NCBI GenBank assembly: GCA_029864235.1
Contig: JAOTTW010000001.1
Span: forward strand, 21,099 to 85,098
Length of the DNA: 64,000 bases
Reading direction: 5' to 3'
Origin: Candidatus Nitrosopumilus sp.
GTDB taxonomy: Archaea > Thermoproteota > Nitrososphaeria > Nitrososphaerales > Nitrosopumilaceae
Notes under the pieces: model-generated
Told to the model about the DNA's origin: nothing
Database searches by the model: none
The model's input: only the letters and a program-made list of their open reading frames with translations
Part shown: piece after piece, positions 59,683 to 64,000 of the stretch
Layout of the letters: each line of letters begins with the position of its first letter
Numbering within the stretch: position 1 is the stretch's first letter
Position numbers and translations under genes: made by a program

Positions 59683-60225
59683 ATGCGAACTTTTGTGGCA
59701 GTTGAAATTTCATCTCAGCAAGTAATTAACAAAATTTCAAAATTTCAATCAGAAATTAATATCAATGCAAAACCAGTTGAATCAGAAAATCTTCATTTCA
59801 CAATTCAGTTTTTAGGAGAGATTACTGAAGAAAAGGCTGAAAAAGTAATGGATGTTCTACGAGAAATCAAGTTTTCGAATTTTTTAATAAAATTTAGAGG
59901 TATAGGTGTCTTTCCTAAACTAAAATTTCCTAGAGTAATTTGGATTGGAACTGATGAAGATGGCGGTAAAGCATTAGTAAAATTGGCAAAAAAAGTTGAA
60001 GATGCTCTGAAACCTCTAGGTTTTGTAAGTGATAAACCATTCAAACCTCATATCACAGTATTTAGAATTAAAAATAAAAATAAAGATATTAAAAAACAGT
60101 TACAAAAATATGAATTGTATGAATTTGGTTCGCAAGAAATTACAAATTTCAAGTTCAAACAAAGTGTTCTTACATCGCAAGGGCCAATCTATTCTAATTT
60201 AGAGGAGATAAATGGTCAAAAATGA
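59683..60225 (+). CDS. thpR: RNA 2',3'-cyclic phosphodiesterase
   Basis: 180 residues with both HxTx motifs: HFTIQFLGE and HITVFRIK, the active site of the 2H phosphoesterases (2'-5' RNA ligase/ThpR). A frame open from 59614 would add 23 residues, but the family begins at MRTFVAVEI, so ATG 59683 is used. Overlaps cca by 4 bases (ATGA); partners logically with rtcA and tRNA splicing. Confidence 0.9.
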   Translation: MRTFVAVEISSQQVINKISKFQSEININAKPVESENLHFTIQFLGEITEEKAEKVMDVLREIKFSNFLIKFRGIGVFPKLKFPRVIWIGTDEDGGKALVKLAKKVEDALKPLGFVSDKPFKPHITVFRIKNKNKDIKKQLQKYELYEFGSQEITNFKFKQSVLTSQGPIYSNLEEINGQK

Positions 60226-61550
60226 ATAAAATCATATCAATTGCTAGAAAATCTGTTATTCCAACAAAAACTACAATATATTCAAAAAAACAAACTGCAA
60301 ATTTGGCTTTTAGTTTGGTTAAAAAAGAGGCTGGGCAATTTTCCGAAATTAATGAAATAGAATTTGGTGGTTCGTATGCTAAGCAAACTTGGTTAGATAG
60401 AGATGCTGATATAGATATTTTTATAAAATTTAAAAAATCAACATCAAAAGAAAAGTTTGAAGATATTTCTAAAAAAATTGGTTTTTTATCAATGAAAAAA
60501 TACAAGCCATATGTAAGATACTCTGAGCATCCATATGTAGAAGCTAAAATTAAGGAAACAAAGATCAATGTAGTTCCATGTTATGATGTCAAACCAAGTC
60601 AGTGGAAAAGTGCAGCAGACAGATCACCATTTCATACTAGATATATGCAAAAAGCACTTACATCTAAAATGAAAGATGAAATTAGACTTTTAAAGATATT
60701 TTTAAAATCAGCTGGAATTTATGGGGCTGAAATTGCAAAACAAGGATTTAGTGGATATGTTGCTGAAGTTTTAATTTTAAATTATGGCACATTTGAAAAT
60801 CTAATAAGGTCAGTTTCTCAGATTAAAAAATTTCAAGTAATTGGAAAGGCATTAAAAAAGTTCGATACTGCAATTGTAATAATAGATCCAATCGATGCTA
60901 ATAGGAATTTAGCTGCAGCAATTTCAAAACAGAATATAGGAAAATTTGTTCTTTCATGTAGGGCATTTCAAGCCAATCCAAGTCTACACTTCTTTAAAAA
61001 ATCAAAGAGAAGAAAATCAATTAGTTGGGGAAATGTTCTCGTGATCAAATTTAATTTTAGTATAAGAAGTCCAGACATCATTTGGGGTCAAATTAAAAGA
61101 ACAACTTCATCTTTAGCAACTCAATTAGAAATAGGTGGTTTTCATGTTCTACGTAGTATGTCTTACACTGATGAAAAAAAAGAGGCATTTCTTATTTTCC
61201 TATTAGAATCACATAATATTTCAAAGATATATGCAAGAAAAGGACCAGAGGTTTTTAGAGAAAATGATTGTAAGAGCTTTGTTGGAAAAAATATTTCAAA
61301 AACAGATCTAATGTGGATTGACAGAGATATGAGAATCGTTTCTTTGGAAAAAAGGAAGCATGATGATGCTGAGAAATACATAAGAGAATTTTTAAAGAAT
61401 AATCTCCAGACAGGTATTCCAAAGGGTTTACAAAGTGATCTTAAGAAAGGATTCAAGATTTCTATTGGTAGAAAAAACTTGAGAAAATCAATTAAAGAGG
61501 CAATATTGGATCTAATTTCAACTGATGAAAAGATTTTTTCTATCAATTAA
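60222..61550 (+). CDS. cca: CCA-adding tRNA nucleotidyltransferase, archaeal class I
   Basis: 442 residues: nucleotidyltransferase core FGGSYAKQTWLDRDADIDIF with catalytic Asp pair, INVVPCYDV third carboxylate, SAADRSPFHTRYM, and large C-terminal tRNA-binding domains. Adds CCA to tRNA 3' ends; needed because the tRNA genes seen do not encode it. ATGA overlap with thpR; the kinase gene begins 26 bases before its stop. Confidence 0.93.
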   Translation: MNKIISIARKSVIPTKTTIYSKKQTANLAFSLVKKEAGQFSEINEIEFGGSYAKQTWLDRDADIDIFIKFKKSTSKEKFEDISKKIGFLSMKKYKPYVRYSEHPYVEAKIKETKINVVPCYDVKPSQWKSAADRSPFHTRYMQKALTSKMKDEIRLLKIFLKSAGIYGAEIAKQGFSGYVAEVLILNYGTFENLIRSVSQIKKFQVIGKALKKFDTAIVIIDPIDANRNLAAAISKQNIGKFVLSCRAFQANPSLHFFKKSKRRKSISWGNVLVIKFNFSIRSPDIIWGQIKRTTSSLATQLEIGGFHVLRSMSYTDEKKEAFLIFLLESHNISKIYARKGPEVFRENDCKSFVGKNISKTDLMWIDRDMRIVSLEKRKHDDAEKYIREFLKNNLQTGIPKGLQSDLKKGFKISIGRKNLRKSIKEAILDLISTDEKIFSIN

Positions 61551-62286
61551 AAAATTTGAAGAGGAACCATACTCAAAAATTCTAGGATATCCTAAAGCTA
61601 GTAAAAGTCAGCTTAAATCTAGGATTTCTGAGTTAGAAAAATTAAAAATTGAATTAATTTCTTTTTCTGGTCCTACTATTATTGACAAGGTTTCAATTCT
61701 TGGAAAAGGATATGTCGGAGTTGTTGTACTTGCAAAAAAAGGTAGAAAAAATGTTGCAGTAAAGATTAGGAGAACAGATTCTCAAAGAGAAGAGATGAAA
61801 AATGAAGCTGAATTGCTCAAAACTGTTAATGCAGTAAATGTTGGACCAAAGTTTTTTGATGTAAGCAAAAATATTATTGTCATGGAGTTTTTGGAAGGAG
61901 AAAAAATTGGGAACTGGATAAAAAATCTTTGTGGAAAAGGCAGTGTAAAGAAATTAAAAGATACAATAAGATCAATTTTGGAGGATTGTTATAGATTAGA
62001 TCAGATCGGATTTGATCATGGTGAATTGAGTAGTATTTCAAAACATATTATTATTGGAAAAACTAAACCAACCATAATAGATTTTGAAAGTTCAAGTATC
62101 AAAAGAAGAGTGTCTAATGTAACATCTGTTACACAAGCAATCTTTATTGGCTCAGGTATCGCTAAAAAAGTTCAAAGAATTTACAAGGTTCCATCTAAGG
62201 AAAATATTATTGCGATTTTAAGAAATTATAAGCAAGAGCAAACTAGACAAAATTTTGAAAAACTGCTAAAAATTTTAAAATTGTAA
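61525..62286 (+). CDS. Predicted Ser/Thr protein kinase-like protein (RIO/COG2112 type)
   Basis: 253 residues. Glycine loop ILGKGYVGVVVLA, VAIK-like lysine in VAVKIRR, catalytic-loop equivalent FDHGELSSISKHIII and metal Asp in IIDFESSS. The HRD and DFG motifs are altered as in the archaeal RIO-related kinases, so activity is probable but not certain. The N-terminal 50 residues are basic helices (GYPKASKSQLKSRISELEKL). Overlaps cca by 26 bases. Target unknown. Confidence 0.75.
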   Translation: MKRFFLSIKKFEEEPYSKILGYPKASKSQLKSRISELEKLKIELISFSGPTIIDKVSILGKGYVGVVVLAKKGRKNVAVKIRRTDSQREEMKNEAELLKTVNAVNVGPKFFDVSKNIIVMEFLEGEKIGNWIKNLCGKGSVKKLKDTIRSILEDCYRLDQIGFDHGELSSISKHIIIGKTKPTIIDFESSSIKRRVSNVTSVTQAIFIGSGIAKKVQRIYKVPSKENIIAILRNYKQEQTRQNFEKLLKILKL

Positions 62287-62360
62287 TGGGACCGGCAGGA
62301 TTTGAACCTGCGACCACTAGCCCCCCAGACTAGTATCATACCAAGCTAGACGACGATCCC
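62287..62360 (-). tRNA. tRNA-Pro (GGG)
   Basis: 74-base cloverleaf on the minus strand: acceptor GGGATCG/CGGTCCC, D arm GTCT with loop AGCTTGGTA, anticodon stem CTAGT/GCTAG, loop CTGGGGG (U33, anticodon GGG), variable TGGTC, T arm GCAGG-TTCAAAT-CCTGC, discriminator A, no encoded CCA. Its 3' end directly abuts the stop codon of the kinase gene on the other strand. Confidence 0.92.
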
Positions 62361-62416
62361 TCAAGTGACAGGCTCAAAATGAAATTATTAAATTGTCGGA
62401 TTTACATTACTAGTTA

Positions 62417-62626
62417 TTGAAGATTTGTAATATTTGCCATAGAATTTCAGCAACTGATCAAGATCATCTTGATTGCATTCAAAAGAGAAGAGTGGAGTTG
62501 GAAAATGAGGATCTCAAAAACAAGATTCCTGAAAAGTTAGATTTTGCAAAAAATCCAAACGATTTAGGAATAGAAGTAAGAGCAATTTTAGAACATTTGT
62601 CTAAAGAAAAAAAATCAAGTAATTAA
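62417..62626 (+). CDS. Small zinc-binding-like protein
   Basis: 69 residues starting TTG: KICNICHRISATDQDHLDCI gives a CxxC...H...C potential zinc site, followed by an acidic helical part ending EHLSKEKKSSN. The stop directly precedes the convergent stop of the FAD gene. Typical of small lineage-conserved proteins; no named family. Confidence 0.62.
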   Translation: MKICNICHRISATDQDHLDCIQKRRVELENEDLKNKIPEKLDFAKNPNDLGIEVRAILEHLSKEKKSSN

Positions 62627-63778
62627 TCAAAGCCATTTTTCAATTCGATCTTTCTCAAATTGTATTTTTTCATTTAGGTGTTCTTTTGTAGAGTTAGTTA
62701 ATCTTGTTGAAGGTGTGGGCTCTGAAAACATGTCTACTTCTATAAGAGATGCAGTGTTTTTTCCTGATTCAATAAAGCATGCACCTTTTCCATCAAATAG
62801 TACAGAATTATTTTTAGATTGAATTTTTGCAATTATATTTTGTGCAACTGTAAGTCCTTCACCTTCTGCAAATATTCCAGCCTTCGGAACTGCCATCTTT
62901 TCCCCCACTGGTAAACTTGTTACATCACCTACAGCATAAACATTCTCAAAAGGAGTTTTACAATCTCTGTTAATTTGGATAAACTCTCCTTCTTTTGCCA
63001 ATCCAGATTCATAGATGACTTTAGGAGCAATGTGTGGGGGTACAGCTAAAAGTAGATCAAAATCATCTTGACTGGTTTCAAAAACAAGTGTATTTTTTTT
63101 TACAGTTTTAATCTTACAAGAATTATGAAAAACAATATTTTCGGAATTTATCAAGTCAAGAATCTGTTGGCTTACTAGTTGGCCTGCTGCAGGCAGTGTA
63201 ACTGGTGCAGGACTATAAAAATGGATTTGAATAGATTTACGAGTTCCAAAATTTCTTAGCATAGAATCAATAAGTAAAGCTGCTTCAAATGGTGCAGGAG
63301 GACATTTGTATGGCATACCAAAAATGGCTATTGCAATATTTCCTGATTTCATTTGAATTAATTTGTCATGAATTTTAGTAAGTTGATTATGGCTGTATAG
63401 ATTCATACCGTTTTCTATAAGCCCTGGAATTTTTTCAGGAGCTAGTATAGCTCCCATTGCAATAATTAAAAAATCATATGAAATGTTTTTACTGGTAGTT
63501 TTCACATTTTTATTGTGTAAGTTTATTTCCAGTATTTCTTCCTTAAGAAAATCAATGTTTTTCTTTCTAAGTTTGTTTAATGATCCAATTGAATTTTCAA
63601 AAGTTCTTGTTCCATTTATTATCCAAAGTTTAGCAAAACCAACCATAAACCAGTCTTTTTTATCAATTAGAGTAATCCTTACTTTTGAATGAGGGAGAAA
63701 ATTTCTAATTTCATTAGCAGCAGCCAACCCACCAAATCCTCCACCAAGAATTAAGACATGTGGAATGTTTTCTGACAA
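62627..63778 (-). CDS. FAD-dependent NAD(P)H/sulfide:quinone oxidoreductase-like protein
   Basis: 383 residues of the two-dinucleotide-binding fold: FAD motif LILGGGFGGLAAANEI, a second motif around AIAIFGMPYKCPPAPFE, and ENVYAVGDVTSLPVGEKMA near the C-terminus. KCPPAP is like a sulfide:quinone reductase cysteine region, but a clear pair of redox cysteines is not proven. Could transfer electrons from NADH or sulfide to quinone. TTG start, 1 base after the SDR stop. Confidence 0.82.
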   Translation of the reverse strand: MSENIPHVLILGGGFGGLAAANEIRNFLPHSKVRITLIDKKDWFMVGFAKLWIINGTRTFENSIGSLNKLRKKNIDFLKEEILEINLHNKNVKTTSKNISYDFLIIAMGAILAPEKIPGLIENGMNLYSHNQLTKIHDKLIQMKSGNIAIAIFGMPYKCPPAPFEAALLIDSMLRNFGTRKSIQIHFYSPAPVTLPAAGQLVSQQILDLINSENIVFHNSCKIKTVKKNTLVFETSQDDFDLLLAVPPHIAPKVIYESGLAKEGEFIQINRDCKTPFENVYAVGDVTSLPVGEKMAVPKAGIFAEGEGLTVAQNIIAKIQSKNNSVLFDGKGACFIESGKNTASLIEVDMFSEPTPSTRLTNSTKEHLNEKIQFEKDRIEKWL

Positions 63779-63779
63779 T

Positions 63780-64000
63780 TTATCGTTCTTGGGTAGTTGG
63801 TCTAATTAAAATTTCATTGACATTAACATAATTAGGTGACTCTACTGCATAAAGAATTGCATTTGCTATGTCACATGCTTGTAGTGCTTCCATTTTTTTT
63901 GTATTCTCAACAAATCCTTGCAGAGATTCATCAGTAATTGTATTAGTTAATTCAGTTGCAACAACACCTGGTTCAATACAAGTCACACGAATATTTTTTC
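63780..64000 (-). CDS. Short-chain dehydrogenase/reductase, 3' part
   Basis: C-terminal 73 residues of an open frame that runs off the right edge. KNIRVTCIEPGVVATELTNT is the SDR motif after the catalytic Tyr-Lys, and the end holds ACDIANAILYAVESPNYVNV and LIRPT, typical of the classical SDR C-terminus. The GTG at 63986 is internal. One base separates its stop from the FAD gene, so they share a transcript. Confidence 0.82.
   Translation of the reverse strand, partial: KNIRVTCIEPGVVATELTNTITDESLQGFVENTKKMEALQACDIANAILYAVESPNYVNVNEILIRPTTQER

Noticed and set aside
60194..60568. Minus-strand frame of 124 codons
   Set aside because: Antisense to the thpR-cca junction and the conserved nucleotidyltransferase core.
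1..64000. CRISPR arrays, insertion sequences, integrases or prophage
   Set aside because: No regularly spaced repeats, transposase or integrase motifs, or phage structural genes were found in any frame.

Overview
The window is an AT-rich archaeal chromosome segment, almost certainly from an ammonia-oxidising thaumarchaeon (Nitrososphaerota, Nitrosopumilus/Nitrosarchaeum type). The evidence is a purely archaeal information-processing set (PCNA, TFS, Rpo11, FttA/aCPSF1, archaeal proteasome beta, archaeal NadM, sn-glycerol-1-phosphate dehydrogenase, archaeal CoA pathway enzymes) together with traits of that lineage: secreted type 1 copper proteins, a stand-alone MtrA-like protein, cobalamin genes (BluB, CobJ), archaeal SepF, PII and PEF-type C-terminal sorting signals. 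Genes are tightly packed on both strands, convergent neighbours often overlap by a few bases, and TTG or GTG starts are frequent. No rRNA, CRISPR array, insertion sequence, integrase or phage gene was seen; this is core chromosome with lineage-specific small genes.

Layout. 1-2.5 kb: end of a CoA-biosynthesis operon (phosphopantothenate synthetase end, panB, coaBC, a 54-residue gene). 2.5-9 kb: methyltransferase, membrane protein, M24 peptidase, PP-loop tRNA thiolase, SepF, then fttA-psmB on the minus strand. 9-14.2 kb: egsA, FKBP, class V aminotransferase, nadM, rtcA, CopD-like protein. 14.2-19.9 kb: two odd tRNA genes, bluB, and a patch of small lineage-specific membrane, Cys-rich and DNA-binding proteins around a cyclophilin and a PEF-tailed secreted protein. 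19.9-26.1 kb: PfkB kinase, NTP pyrophosphatase, MtrA-like protein with a DegT aminotransferase, membrane protein, zinc-finger protein, tyrS, cobJ. 26.1-30.5 kb (minus): duplicated-domain secreted protein, aspartate kinase, pcn, TFS, rpo11. 30.5-36.2 kb: unknown protein, two tandem mini-proteins, phosphatase, radical SAM AmrS, cyclase, Lrp-type RAM protein, cysteine-desulfurase-like enzyme, RecA-like relic, ferredoxin with an inverted repeat upstream. 36.2-42.1 kb: two cupredoxins, PII, a Cache-HAMP-cyclase sensor, a J-domain protein. 42.1-47.1 kb: a stress-type cluster of two UspA, two four-CBS proteins, a VIT1/CCC1 transporter, malate dehydrogenase and an HTH regulator. 47-54.6 kb: YjbQ, amino acid permease, glnA, lysine 2,3-aminomutase family, MscS. 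54.7-62.4 kb: prs, trmG10, rnz, sirtuin, a broken small secreted gene, UPF0201, UPF0200 kinase, thpR, cca, protein kinase, tRNA-Pro. 62.4-64 kb: zinc mini-protein, FAD oxidoreductase, partial SDR.

How the genes fit together. CoA, NAD and PRPP synthesis, cobamide synthesis and possible use (bluB, cobJ, MtrA-like), nitrogen control (PII, glnA, permease) and RNA maturation (rnz, cca, trmG10, thpR, rtcA, FttA) are all represented. The most unusual items are a malate dehydrogenase gene whose frame has no ATG/GTG/TTG start before residue 86, a tRNA-Arg with a large D-loop insertion, a tRNA-Val with two anomalous C residues, and a strong inverted repeat before the ferredoxin gene.
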